Source: Cristatella mucedo (Eukaryota > Bryozoa > Phylactolaemata > Cristatellidae). From it: 64,000 bases of DNA. The position numbers and the translations under genes are program-made. This document shows, one piece after another, positions 23,690 to 34,505 of this stretch (within the stretch, counting starts at the first letter, position 1; the number at the start of each line of letters is the position of its first letter). The notes under the pieces are model-generated. The model did no database searches and had not been told where the DNA came from. It saw only the letters and a list, made by a program, of their open reading frames with translations. The stretch covers positions 7,262,501 through 7,326,500 of the forward strand of contig WPIO01000013.1 of the NCBI GenBank assembly GCA_009760855.2, written 5' to 3'.

Positions 23690-24135
23690 CCATAGCTTAC
23701 CTGATGCACCAGTTTAAGCCTCCTTGTGCCTCCTCCATGGATAATAAATTAGCTGTCCTATTCATTCATCGACTGACCGTAAGTAGCAGAACTGTTTGCT
23801 CTGCTGGTCCTAAACTGTGGCCCGAAGGTCTACAATTCATACGTAATGGCATCTCCTTTCCAGCTCCTGATTATTGCTCACCTTTTCCCCCACCCTCCTG
23901 AGCTGCTACTTCCACGCTACGTCACTTCCTCGACTGCCCTTCCGGCTCAGATATAGTTCTCACTTCCTCTTTGCTGCATGAGCTGAAGTCTGCCGGCTAC
24001 CTCATGCCCACTGAAAGCCGTTCAGGCTTTGAGTGCACTATGGAGAACTTTTCTGCAAAGCAAGCACTTGGTCCTCGTGGCTTTATGGAGTTACCGACGG
24101 AGGTAGATTTCCAACATTCTTTGCTGCCAGTTTAC
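23690..24135 (+). mobile_element. L2-clade LINE, family B 3' end, diverged
   Basis: Follows the family B end: CCTCCATGGATAATAAATTAGC, TCTGCTGGTCCTAAACTGTGG, CTGAGCTGCTACTTCCACGC, GAGCTGAAGTCTGCCGGCTA and TTTATGGAGTTACCGACGGAGG. Many substitutions and indels, so an older copy. Confidence 0.82.
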
Positions 24136-24439
24136 GCCACGTGGCCATCTCGCTGAGGTGCTTACCCGGTGCAAGAGGGCACCCGTGAGGATCGAAAAAA
24201 TTAGGCACGATGATGGCGATGGCTCTCGCACGCAAAAACGATCTGGAGGGCTGAGCAAGTGGCGACAATTGGATGGCCTCGGCTACCCCCCACTGTGCTG
24301 TGGGGCCAGAAGTGACAATGCCAGAGGCAGCAGGACAGTGATCTACTTCATCGTGCTAATGGTAATGGTAGGAACAATAGTGAGCCGCTCGTACAGTGTC
24401 CCAAGAGGACCCTATCTCCATACGGGCGTTTTACAACTC

Positions 24440-24905
24440 GCTAGAAGATAATCGACAAGCAGACAGGGTTGACGACATGCAGGACATCGTTCCCTAGGCA
24501 AGGAAGCAAAAGTGAACGAGAAGACACTGAGGACCGTCGGTGAGTAGCAACCCTGGTTAGTAACGTGCGCTCTGAATCTTGCACGGATAAGCACGTAAAG
24601 CTCAAAGGAGCAAATAAACGTATTAAAGCAGCCACCAGAGAAAGCTCGGCGAACCAGATGCATCTTTAGCTGAGACTTAAATAAATTATGCAAAGTCATT
24701 ACTGCCGGCGGTGACAGAAGCCAGAAGCAAGCTCCAGACTTTCGGTGCAAGCGAACTAAATGCCCGGTCGCCAAAATATTTACAATTTAGTCTGCAGAAC
24801 AGCGAGACGACTGGAAGCTGTGGAGCAGGTTTTTCAAAACTGTGTTAGCTCGTATAGATAGGCTGCCGCCAGCTAGTGAAACAACCTGTTAGCTAGAGGA
24901 AGAAT
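24440..24905 (-). mobile_element. L2-related LINE fragment, diverged
   Basis: On the minus strand ATTTTGGCGACCGGGCATTTAG parallels the family A segment encoding SFGDRAFS. About 100 bases on comes a frame reading LKMHLVRRAFSGG, like LKTHLFRTAFSGS in family A. The sequence in between is too diverged to align by eye. It is probably a third L2 lineage. Confidence 0.5.
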
Positions 24906-25464
24906 GTTAAAGACGATTCGCTGTTTGTTGGCGATCTAGTGAACATTAGGCAATATTGGTGTGATTTGGCAGCTATGCCATTGATGACAGACTAGACGAG
25001 TTGCTGAGTTTTCCACGAGTTTCGGACAATCGATGGGGAATATTCAAAAATGGAGAACAATTTGGAAGTTTTTGGAAATTTGTCTTCTTAAAGACAAACA
25101 AGTTATGAATGCAGTGCCAAGTTTTGGTGATTGACAAATGACCAAAACATGGTAAATAAAACTATTTTTTCTGACAAGTTTACACCGGAAGTAGTACATC
25201 GAGATTAATAATACGTGTCTAAATATTGCCAAAGGCGTGGCGTTTTTTCGGCGAACTTTGTAAACGAAAGCTTCTGAGCTCTAAGCAGGCACAAAGACTA
25301 TCACTTGAAAAAACAATTTTTCAAAATAATGGCATCCGGGTGGTAGTTGTAACAATCGAAAAGCATAAAAAATATCAGTGTACAAAACCGTTAGTAGCCC
25401 TCCTTCGGCAAACGGCTATAACTCTTTTTACTTGCCATAAATATAATAATATAATAATATAATA
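24906..25464. other. No recognised feature, AT-rich
   Basis: Short frames without motifs. Confidence 0.45.
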
Positions 25465-25640
25465 CTAGCTGATTTAACAGCCTCTTTTTGTATAGCGACA
25501 GAAGAGCCTTTACGGCTATCACCACCGCTTGCAGTGGCGATAAAGGATCGTCCACCGCAGGGTTCGAACCCACGACCTCGGGGCCAAGGTAGTGAAAAGC
25601 AACCGCCTTACCTAGTGAGCCATTACGACTCGCCATAGTT
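25465..25640 (-). mobile_element. SINE S1, well preserved
   Basis: On the minus strand: GGCGAGTCGTAATGGCTCAC, TAGGTAAGGCGG, CCCGAGGTCGTG, B box GGGTTCGAACCC, body CTTTATCGCCACTGCAAGC, AAAGGCTCTTCTGTCGCTAT and the end GAGGCTGTTAAATCAGCTAG. It is a full-length reference copy of the S1 type with the GGC...GGTAAGGCGG head. Confidence 0.92.
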
Positions 25641-26409
<769 letters not shown>

Positions 26410-27603
26410 ACATGCTCGTACGTATGCATGCTTTTGTTCAGCAATCTGAAGTAGCCAATTCAGCCTGGTGTCAGCCTGCACTGGCCACAGGGTAGACATA
26501 AACATGAGCACGGGGCTATCGACCTCTCGGTGCTAGACAATTGTGCTGCGAGCACCGTTGTCAACACTTGACCACAAACCAGGCTTCGCATCGATGGCTA
26601 AAAAACCGCACATTAACGGCTCCTCGTGCATTGCTGGCCACCTCTCCACCCTCCCTACAGACCAATGTCCTGCCGCCATTGATGGAGCAGCAGTAGCTGC
26701 TGCTGTGGACGACCATGCCAAGGCATTCTTGTGCCCAAGCTGAGACGTTTTCACTGAGCAAGAGGCCAATGCACGTTCAGCCAAGTGGTCTTGGACCGTA
26801 GCACCACCTGCCAGCCCCTGCCCTACACCTGGCTATGGGCGCCGGTATTGAGATTTAGGTTGGCAGGGCAGGGCAGGACAGGGCAGGGGAGAGTCTTGGC
26901 CTCCCCACCCCCTTGAAACCCACCCGAAAACAACCTGTTGGAGCTCCCATCTATGGCATCCATGGCATGGCACACTGCCTGACCCACTCACACATCGGCC
27001 GTCTTCCACAGAGTAGCACTATATCTTTGGCAATTAAAGTCGGCTCACAGACAGAGAGCCTATTTATAGAACATCAAGCGACTGCTTCATCTGCTAGATC
27101 ATTATTCAATTAGACCAGCAACCAGCAGCCAGCACAGATACCCGTAGCAGCCTGGTTCTTGTCGTACGACAGACTCTGAATAGCAAGGCACTCGACCATC
27201 AGGATTATGGCCAGTGAAGACGCATATTGCACAGAAGTATGCTCAAGTCAATTTTACTCTACAAAGCTGGAGGGCAGCTGCACGTTGACAGTTTTTTATT
27301 GGGGCACATTAAAGTGTGTACGCCATTTGAATAGCATAGCGTATGGAGACATGCAATGGGGTATTACACATGGATGTAAGTAGCTCTAGAGGAACGCCAG
27401 GACTACGTGACCACTGTGCAGGCGATATACAGATGCTGAAATACCGATGCATACATCTCATGCTCTCCTACACGTCAAGGAATCCTGAGAAACATGTCCT
27501 ACGAATGAGACCAGTCCTCTAGGAGCAAAGGTTAAAAGAAAGTAGCTGCAGAGAAAAGCTCGAGGAAAGGTGCCAGAATCCGCAGGTGGAAGGCATGTAG
27601 CAC

Positions 27604-27607
<4 letters not shown>
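26410..27607. other. No gene; short GGCAG repeat
   Basis: Contains a degenerate pentamer run (GGCAG/GGACA) at about 26,860-26,893. Short frames on both strands at 26,530-26,790 have no recognisable domain. Confidence 0.45.
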
Positions 27608-27697
<90 letters not shown>

Positions 27698-27846
27698 CGG
27701 ACGGACGGACGGATCTGCAAGCATCTTATGGATGGACGGACGGATGGATGGATCTGCAAGCATCTTATGGATGGATGGACGGACGAACGGATGGATCTGC
27801 AAGAATCTTATGAATGGATGGATGGATGGATGGATAGATAGATAGA
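27608..27846. repeat. (GA)n microsatellite followed by GGAC/GGAT minisatellite
   Basis: Pure GA from 27,608 to about 27,694 passes into GGAC/GGAT tetramers. Within these a longer unit of about 40 bp recurs three times, each containing GGATCTGCAAG(C/A)ATCTTATG (at about 27,711, 27,750 and 27,793). It ends in (GGAT)n-(GATA)n. Confidence 0.95.
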
Positions 27847-28082
27847 AAAAAAGAGAGTCGTCGTAACTTGTCTTACAATCTGAGACCTGCAAGGTAGAAC
27901 ATCTGTTGCCAGCGGTCCTTAAGTGTATACAGGAAGGCCTAAGAGAACCCGAGGCCTGGAAGTTGCTGATTTTACTGTGGCTATGTAGGAATTCTTAGAC
28001 TGTCTTTTGCTCGTAAAGTCGGCTCAACTTGGCTGTGGTTGATGAGTATGTCATTGAATGGCAGCCACAGCAAAAGCAAAAA

Positions 28083-28245
28083 AAGCACCAGCACCAGCAC
28101 AAGAACCAGTATTAGCACCAGCACCAGCACCAGCACCAGCACCAGCACCAGCACCAGCACCAGCACCAGCACCAGCACCAGCACCAGCCCCAGCACCAGC
28201 ACCAGCACAAGAAGCAGTATTAGCACGAGCACCAGCACGCTATAC
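28083..28245. repeat. (CACCAG)n hexanucleotide repeat
   Basis: About 24 units of CACCAG/CACAAG. Open frames (Ala-Pro, Ser-Thr, Val-Leu) are produced by the repeat itself. Confidence 0.95.
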
Positions 28246-28330
28246 CTTCTCATTGCTTCCACGTGAGATTCTGGGATCTGAACTGTGCTAGGGTGCACCG
28301 GCCGCATTTAGGCTGTTATAGCTCGATCTT

Positions 28331-28545
28331 CGTTATATGGGCTGTGATAGCCCAAGAGGTAAGGTGCTCACTCTTCTCAACCTTCACGACCGGGAGGTAA
28401 TGTGCTTGCTTTCACGATCGAGGTCGCAGGTTCGATTCCTGCTGCAGTGGTCGATCCTTCATTGCCAACTACAAGCAGTGGTAATAGCCCTTTGGGCTCT
28501 TCTGCCACTTTTCAAATGAGGCTGTTAAATCAGCTATTAATATTA
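28331..28545 (+). mobile_element. SINE S1 with a partly duplicated head
   Basis: Two head-like segments follow each other: TAGCCCAAGAGGTAAGGTGC...CCTTCACGACCGG and GGTAATGTGCTTGC...TTTCACGATCGAGGTCG. After them come B box GGTTCGATTCC, body CCTTCATTGCCAACTACAAG, GGCTCTTCTGCCAC and the end ATGAGGCTGTTAAATCAGC. Confidence 0.88.
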
Positions 28546-29234
28546 TTGTTATTATTATTTGTAAGGCTTCCAAAAAGTTCTATTAGAGTCGAGCAGTTGT
28601 TTTTGCAGCCATACAAGTCATATGTAATCTACTTCAACCAATAATGTCTAGTGCTGATAAATAGATTCTTTATTCCGAAGAACACTTGGCTTCAGGATTT
28701 TGAACAAAATATACCTTGTGTCAGATAATAATGTAAAACCATCTTATGTGATAACACAAGTCAGTTGTCGATAATAACGCTCCGAATCTATTGACCAAGA
28801 AGCGTTATTTCGGTTTGAAATGAGTGCCCCCAAAATAATCAGCAGTCTTTCTTGGCCTTAGAGAATGACCAATGGTCACATGACCAGCTGTATTTACTTA
28901 AAATAATCGCCACGGTATGCACTCAACCGGAGAGGAGCCGAATTCCAATTCCGTAGAGCACATGGGAATCTTAGCAGCTCGGAGATTTTGTACTTAGCAT
29001 TGAATACGACGAGCCTTACCAAGGGCAGCAAAATGCTTTAGCATGGCACCCCTTTGTTAACTTGGCTTTTTCCCAGAATGCTTTGGGTGCTTGCCCGTGC
29101 AGGATTCGATGCACGTAGCTGGCTGGCAAGTTGTCCTGGGTGCTTTCTTGTGTGCTTTTGCATGCATCGTCTGATTGCAATCCCTGGGTATTTTTTTTAT
29201 GCCTGTCTGGGCAGAATACCTTGCTTGACATCGT
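28546..29234. other. No recognised feature
   Basis: AT-leaning sequence; no family or coding region recognised. Confidence 0.45.
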
Positions 29235-29338
29235 TCTTCTCACGAAGCTAGTTGTGAAGCACCTGGAATAGAGCTACAGTTCCCTTGGGACGCTATGCAA
29301 AATACCTATCGTTGTTACTATAATTATTATTAATCTTA
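29235..29338 (+). mobile_element. S2/L2-type 3' tail remnant
   Basis: GTGAAGCACCTGGAATAGAG, TTCCCTTGGGACGCTATGC and an ATTATTATTAA end match the stem-loop tail of S2 (39,188-39,245). No tRNA-like head is recognisable upstream. Confidence 0.6.
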
Positions 29339-29561
29339 CATTACCGCAACCAGTAGGCGTATTCACTTTGGCACGAAATTGTTTCGGTGCATCTGAATGG
29401 ATATAATGCCCATGAACCTTCACCTCGTTTCACTCTCGTGGGTGGCCTTCCCTGGGAGCTGTTGCCTCAGAAGCATACCCAATAATCTGGAGCACAGTGA
29501 CTTCGCCAAAGGGCTTTCTTCTACCCCTTCACAAACAGACGCCCTTCACAGGGCTTTAGAT

Positions 29562-30676
29562 TAATAATAATAATAATAATATTGCACTTGATAAAGCGCC
29601 CTCAGAGAACTTAATCTCTTTCTAGGCGCTTTACATTTGCTGCAAAGTGATACGCAATAGAATAGTAAGTAAAATCATGCTTGAAAAACAAACAAAATGA
29701 ATAACATGGTTAGGGGTTACATGCACTGGGTCAGCATGCAAATGTGGTTAGTGGCAGCATGAACAGTGTCAGCACGCATAAGCACATCGAGGACGAATCA
29801 CAAGGACCCACTAAATGCTGTCCTAAATAGGTATGTTTTTAAGTTTCTTTTAAATGTGGTCAGGTCAGGGGATGTTCTGATGCAGGTCGGGAGGGAGTTC
29901 CAGGCTGTGGGAGCATACGAGCTAAATGCACGGTCTCCAAAGGATTTAAGGTTTGTACGAGGTATTTCTAGACTGTTGGATTCCGAAAAGCGAGTGGTAC
30001 GATGCTTTGCCTGATGGGGTAGTATCTCTGAAAGATAGGCTGGAGCCATAGAATGAAGAGACCTAAAAGTGAGCGACAAAACCTTGAAGTCAATCCGTTG
30101 CTTGACTGGTAACCAGTGCAGGTCGGCGAGAAGTGGAGTAATGTGGCAACTGCGACGCTCACGGCAGACAAGCCTAGCTGCAGAGTTTTGCACCAGCTGC
30201 AATCGCCTGATCGCACATGCTGGTAGGCCAGTAAGCAGTGAGTTGCAGAAGTCGAGACGAGATGTCACGAATGCATGGACCAACTTGGACGTGGTATCCT
30301 TATCTAAACAAGCCCTAATTTTAGCAATGTTATGAAGCTGAAAATAGGCTGATTTGACTGTGGAGCTGATGTGGTCGTCTAACGAGAGGTCGCTTTGGAA
30401 TATGACACCTAGATTTCGAGCTGATGCAACTGGAGATATGCTGGCAGAGCCAATTTTGAAAGTCAGCCTTTCCAATTTCTGAATAACACTAGGTTTGCCC
30501 ATAACTAGTAAGTTAGTTTTATCATCGTTTAGTTTTAGAAAATTTGCTGCCATCCATGATCGGATGTCATCAATGCATGCAGCAAGTGAGTTGAGAGAAT
30601 TTGAGGTGCTCGAAGGCTGGGAGGGATCAAAGCAAAGGTACAACTGAGTGTCATCCGCATAGAAGTGAAAGCCTGT
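29562..30676 (-). mobile_element. L2-clade LINE, family A, youngest long copy
   Basis: Minus-strand element, 5'-truncated at the reverse-transcriptase active-site motif, running through ORF2 and a 3' UTR of about 230 bp to the stem-loop and (ATT)n at 29,562-29,580. The stem is AAAGCGCC against GGCGCTTT. A 170-bp stretch, 29,562-29,731, is identical to 53,022-53,191. Upstream it directly abuts a family B 3' end (30,677). Confidence 0.93.
29798..30676 (-). pseudogene. L2 ORF2 C-terminal half: RT motif C to C-terminus
   Basis: Open over about 290 codons without interruption. It begins in the catalytic motif ([11 protein letters not shown], two Asp retained), continues with a palm/thumb segment (FLKLNDDKTNLLVMG, ARNLGVIFQSDLSLDD, VTSRLDFCNSLLTGLP, LQLVQNSAARLV, ITPLLADLHWLPVKQRIDFK) and ends with the L2-typical tail LKSFGDRAFSSYAP...AWNSLP. 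Fingers, motifs A and B, and the endonuclease are missing because of 5' truncation, so it cannot be an autonomous element. It acts as the reference sequence for family A here. Confidence 0.9.
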
Positions 30677-31168
30677 GAATGTCGGTGTCTATGTTTCTCC
30701 GTCTGCAACTCCACAAAGCCACACAGACTATGGGTGTTTGTGTATGGTTTTGTATAGCGCACTTACAGCCTAAGCGGCTTTCGGTACGCATTCTGTAGCC
30801 AACAGACTTCGTCTCACGCAACAAAGAGAAAGTGGGAAGCATAGCAGAGTCAGGAGAGCAGTTGAGGTAGTGAGTAGCATGGAAGTAGCAGCTCAGGACC
30901 GCTGAAAAGGATGTGTCATAGTCGGCAGCAGGAGAGTAGTTGTAGTTGCATAAGAATCGTGGAAGCGAGTTCCAGTCTTGGACCTGCAGAGCTAAAGCTG
31001 CTTTTAACAAACGGCCTTTAAGTGGAAGAATGAAACAGCTAATTTATTGTCCATACAGGACCTGAGGGCACGAGGAGGCTGAAGCTGGTGCGGCAGTTCA
31101 GCTAGGTAAGAAGGAACCAAGCCGTGGCGGGCCTTGTGGGTCAGCATTAGTCGTGGCAGTTAGAAATG
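30677..31168 (-). mobile_element. L2-clade LINE, family B 3' end
   Basis: Minus-strand copy: CTCCGTCTGCAACTCCACAA (the 3' end), TATAGCGCACTTACAGCC, GTAGCCAACAGACTTCGTC, then ORF2 sequence back to the segment encoding HKARHGLVPSYLAEL. It closely matches the end of the long copy at 46,440-49,805. Confidence 0.88.
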
Positions 31169-31204
31169 CTACTTTCATAAAGAGCTCCACATCACTCACT
31201 AGGT

Positions 31205-31265
31205 TACAATGATAATAATATATTTTTATAGCGCCCTCAGATACATTAATCTTAAGTAAATAATA
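31205..31265 (-). mobile_element. L2-type tail remnant
   Basis: AATAATAATATATTTTTATAGCG, CCCTCAGATACATTAATC. Only the stem-loop side next to the (AAT)n is left. Confidence 0.55.
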
Positions 31266-31552
31266 TTAATAAAACCAAGGCAGGGCTCCCAGGTGGGAGA
31301 TGCCGACGGAAAGTCTGTGCGCATTCGAGCCCCGCGAGTTAGCTAGCTGGAGCGGTGCAATCCCCGACTGCAGATGCATCTGCCAAACCCTAACTCTTAA
31401 GACGCTTCGAGCAATTCTTCGCCGCGAGCCTCTCCCTTAACCCACCCGCGGGGTAGGGTTAACATCACCTAGAGCTCAACCCAGGTAAAAAACAAATAGC
31501 ACCGGAGGTCTGCCGATGCACCCACCGCAATCCGCCGCTCATTTTCCGCTTC

Positions 31553-31622
31553 AAGGTCAGCACCGCCATGGGTCAGATCAAGGTCAGCGCCGCCATGGGT
31601 CAGATCAAGGTCAGCGCCTAGC
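31553..31622 (+). repeat. 27-bp tandem repeat, about 2.5 units
   Basis: AAGGTCAGC(A/G)CCGCCATGGG, then TCAGATC, repeated. Part of a GC-rich stretch (31,270-31,850) with a 106-codon plus frame of Ala/Ser/Gln composition that I do not recognise. Confidence 0.85.
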
Positions 31623-31884
31623 CTCAGCAGGAAAAGCAGCTGACCGCAGCGCCGCTGTTCCGGCCGCTGCTACAGCTGCTGCTTCTGCTCGTAGCGAGCA
31701 CAGCTGCCTGGATCCTGCTTCTGCTGCTGCCGCGCAGTTGCTATCTAAAATTGCAGGCCGCCGCTTTTGTCTCATAAGCCAGCTTCGGACCGGTGTCCGC
31801 GCTTCGCGAACTCGCTATGAGCGTCACCCGCATTAGCCAGCAGACGAGGGAAGGGACATCGTGGCCAGATGTCGCCTTAGCTTA

Positions 31885-31990
31885 GCGGAGACTGAAGCTG
31901 GTGCGGCAGTTCAGCTAGGTATGGAGAAGCTAAGCCGCGGCGGACCTTGTGGGTCAGCGTAAGAATCTTGATCATAAGATATCTCGTATG
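31885..31990 (-). mobile_element. L2-clade LINE, family B fragment
   Basis: GAAGCTGGTGCGGCAGTTCAG, CTAGGTATGG, CCGCGGCGGACCTTGTGGG match 31,073-31,150. Same strand and same part of ORF2, so it is a second copy or a local duplication. Confidence 0.7.
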
Positions 31991-33124
31991 TTCGGCTTGG
32001 GCGAATGATGTGTCACGTCCAACTTGGCAAAGCACGAAAGCAGGTTCCGTCACCAAATGTCGTCGACGTGGCCTCCAGAATAAGACTTGAGGTCCGCGAA
32101 GGAGCTGAAAATAAAAATGGCACAGCAGGGTGTGCTTGGCTTGCTATGGGACAGAATATTTAGTTCAGGCATGGGTCGCTTCGACGTTTTATTAACGTAA
32201 TGAGCTCCTTGGAAGCGTCCCAAGGACCTTATACTGGCCCCTGCAGATGTTTATCGACTGAATGTATCCCTCTGAGGGCCACTTGAAGCAAACCGCCCCC
32301 AGTCATCAAAGAAGCAACTGGGAATGTGTAACCGTGAGTTGCCTCTGGTAATTGCTGCGGATGATTTCTTCCAGCTAGCGGCTAAACAGTGACTTGGCTG
32401 AATAAGAAGCCTAGCTTGACATGTTGAAGTAGGCTATGAGCGACGCCGTAAGTAAATGCAAGATGAAGTGATGCACTCAATTTACTCGACCGAAGAGAGT
32501 AAGTTTTCAAATCTTCGGGATCAACCAGCGCCTGTTTCAGTACGGAGAAAAGTCGACCGGTTTCACGAAGACGGCTTGCAGCACGCACAGTGAAATACGG
32601 CGGCGACAGACACGTGGTTTGGAGCTGTTTGCAGGTGTCGGTATAGATGCGCTGCATCGACAGTGCTGACTGTCTGATTTCCACACACGCCCGGTGGCTT
32701 TTAAGCCGCCGCTTTGCATATTAGTAGAACAAAGGCCCTAAATATTCGATAAGGCAAGGCAAGCAACTCTTTGCCGACTGTGCACCGGGGTTATAATTGG
32801 CCAAGTCAGCCGCCGATTTAAAACCCTATAGAGCTTCTATCGGAGGTCGCAGATCAATGACTCAGAACCAGTCCCAATTCGCCTTTCCCTGCACATGATC
32901 TTTATTTTTACCGCCTTTGCATGCTGCCACCGGCAACGCTCCAGGAGACCGTACAGCGGTGCCCAGGCGAATGCAGTCCTTTCTCAAAATTGAGGAGGAT
33001 CCCCTGCAACGAAGGAATCCGTACAATTCCGGCTAGTTGAATGAACATTGCTGCACAACATTCTCTACTCTTGTCCTCCGGCGTCGGAAAATTGGGACCG
33101 GAAAAGCACGTTACTAATGATCGC
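31991..33124. other. No recognised feature
   Basis: Short frames on the minus strand (32,382-32,719) show no recognisable domain. Confidence 0.45.
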
Positions 33125-33165
33125 ATTATCAAGTGTATTATTATTATTATTATTATTATCGCTAC
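33125..33165 (+). mobile_element. Minimal L2 3' end
   Basis: CATTATCAAGTGTATTATT and (ATT)n, identical to the last bases of family A but with no stem-loop before it. It is either an extreme 5' truncation or the remnant of a deletion. Confidence 0.5.
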
Positions 33166-33668
33166 ATGCTCGGTCTGCTTAAAAACCTGCGGCCGGAAGA
33201 GTTGACAGGTTGCTGCTTACATGCTAGTATTTCTATTACAATTTTAATGAAGAGCCTTTTTCAGTCAGTAAGCATTGGCAAGGATGGAAGGCGATCGAGC
33301 GACAATGTCCGTGACCGTGACTGTAGCTTAAGATACGATGAGTGCAATGTATTTCCATGATCTACCGCAATTGACGGAGCCCAGCCACTAAACTGCAAAG
33401 GAAAACTATGAAAACCATTGCGGCTATAGATGCCGGTATTTGCGTTGTATCTGCAAGAGTTCTTTCGATTTCTGCCGGTTCCTTCTAGTGTCAGTTGATG
33501 GAAAAGTATAAAGCGTTACCTCAATCTAAAAGTACAAAGCGTTACCACGATCATCAGCGGTCGTTCATTAAACGGCGAACACATTGAGCAGTGATTACTT
33601 ACCATAGGCTATTGGGCTTGCAGTGTCACACAGAATTTTTCACGGCTTTCCGCTTTTTCTACCTTACG

Positions 33669-33878
33669 ATGGCGGTCCGCCGAGTTCCGCACGCTTCAGC
33701 GTTGGGCTGGCTGCTTCGGTTAGCGACTGGCCACCATCACTCGAGTGCAGCAGGGTCACCGCGCGCGGCGGCGCTTGTCGCCGGGGTCGTGGCTAGCGGG
33801 CTGCTGCGGTTGGTGAAAGTGAACGCTTTCGTCATTCGCGGCTATTCGCGTCATTCGCGGCTATTGCCAAGGCTTGAG
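33669..33878 (+). CDS. Candidate first exon, unrecognised protein
   Basis: An ATG with good context (A at -3, G at +4) opens a 70-codon frame that ends exactly at a strong donor, GAG|GTGAGC (GT at 33,879). The local sequence is CpG-rich. The peptide (MAVRRVPHASALGWLLRL...) is rich in Arg, Ala and Leu with no acidic residue before the last codon, as in mitochondrial targeting peptides. It contains an 18-bp tandem duplication (CGTCATTCGCGGCTATT). I do not recognise the protein. A minus-strand frame over 33,851-34,108 is also open and equally unassigned. The coding case rests only on context and is weak. Confidence 0.25.
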
Positions 33879-34276
33879 GTGAGCGTGAGGGCAACGTTCC
33901 TCTTACGAGGAATGTTGACTCTGTCGCGATAAGTGAGCTCCTCGAGATCATGCACAAAATGAGCTGGCCGAACGCCGTAATCTGTCGCACGCCCCCCTCG
34001 TCGCATGAGAAATTTTCCCAGCTGCCTTCCATTCGGCATCACCGACACAATCGCAGAATCCCTTTTGCAAGCGCATTGGCGATATGGCACCGACGGCCGC
34101 AGTTCCAATTGTACATTTTTATGGGTTGCTGTGTCGATAACACACTAGCAAAAATCACCGGAATTTCAAATATATATTGCAAACACAGTCACCTGCAATA
34201 TAGAATCGTAGTCCGACATCTGCGCTGCCTTATATAAGCCGATTGAGGTAGCCTGTAGAATCTTTTCGGACCAACC

Positions 34277-34279
<3 letters not shown>

Positions 34280-34366
<87 letters not shown>

Positions 34367-34505
34367 CAGAGAGACAGAGAGACAGAGAGACAGAGAGAGA
34401 CAGAGAGACAGCGAGACAGAGAGACAGAGAGACAGAGAGGCAGAGAGACAGAGAGAGACAGAGACACCGACACAGACACAGACACAGACACAGAGAGACA
34501 CAGAG
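34280..34505. repeat. (GA)n and GAGACA compound microsatellite
   Basis: Pure GA to about 34,358, then GACAGAGA and CAGACA units to about 34,505. The long frames on both strands are repeat artefacts. Confidence 0.96.

Noticed and set aside
31388-31460. Telomere-like CCCTAA/AACCCT pieces
   Set aside because: Only isolated single units (ACCCTAACTC, GGGTTAAC); no array.
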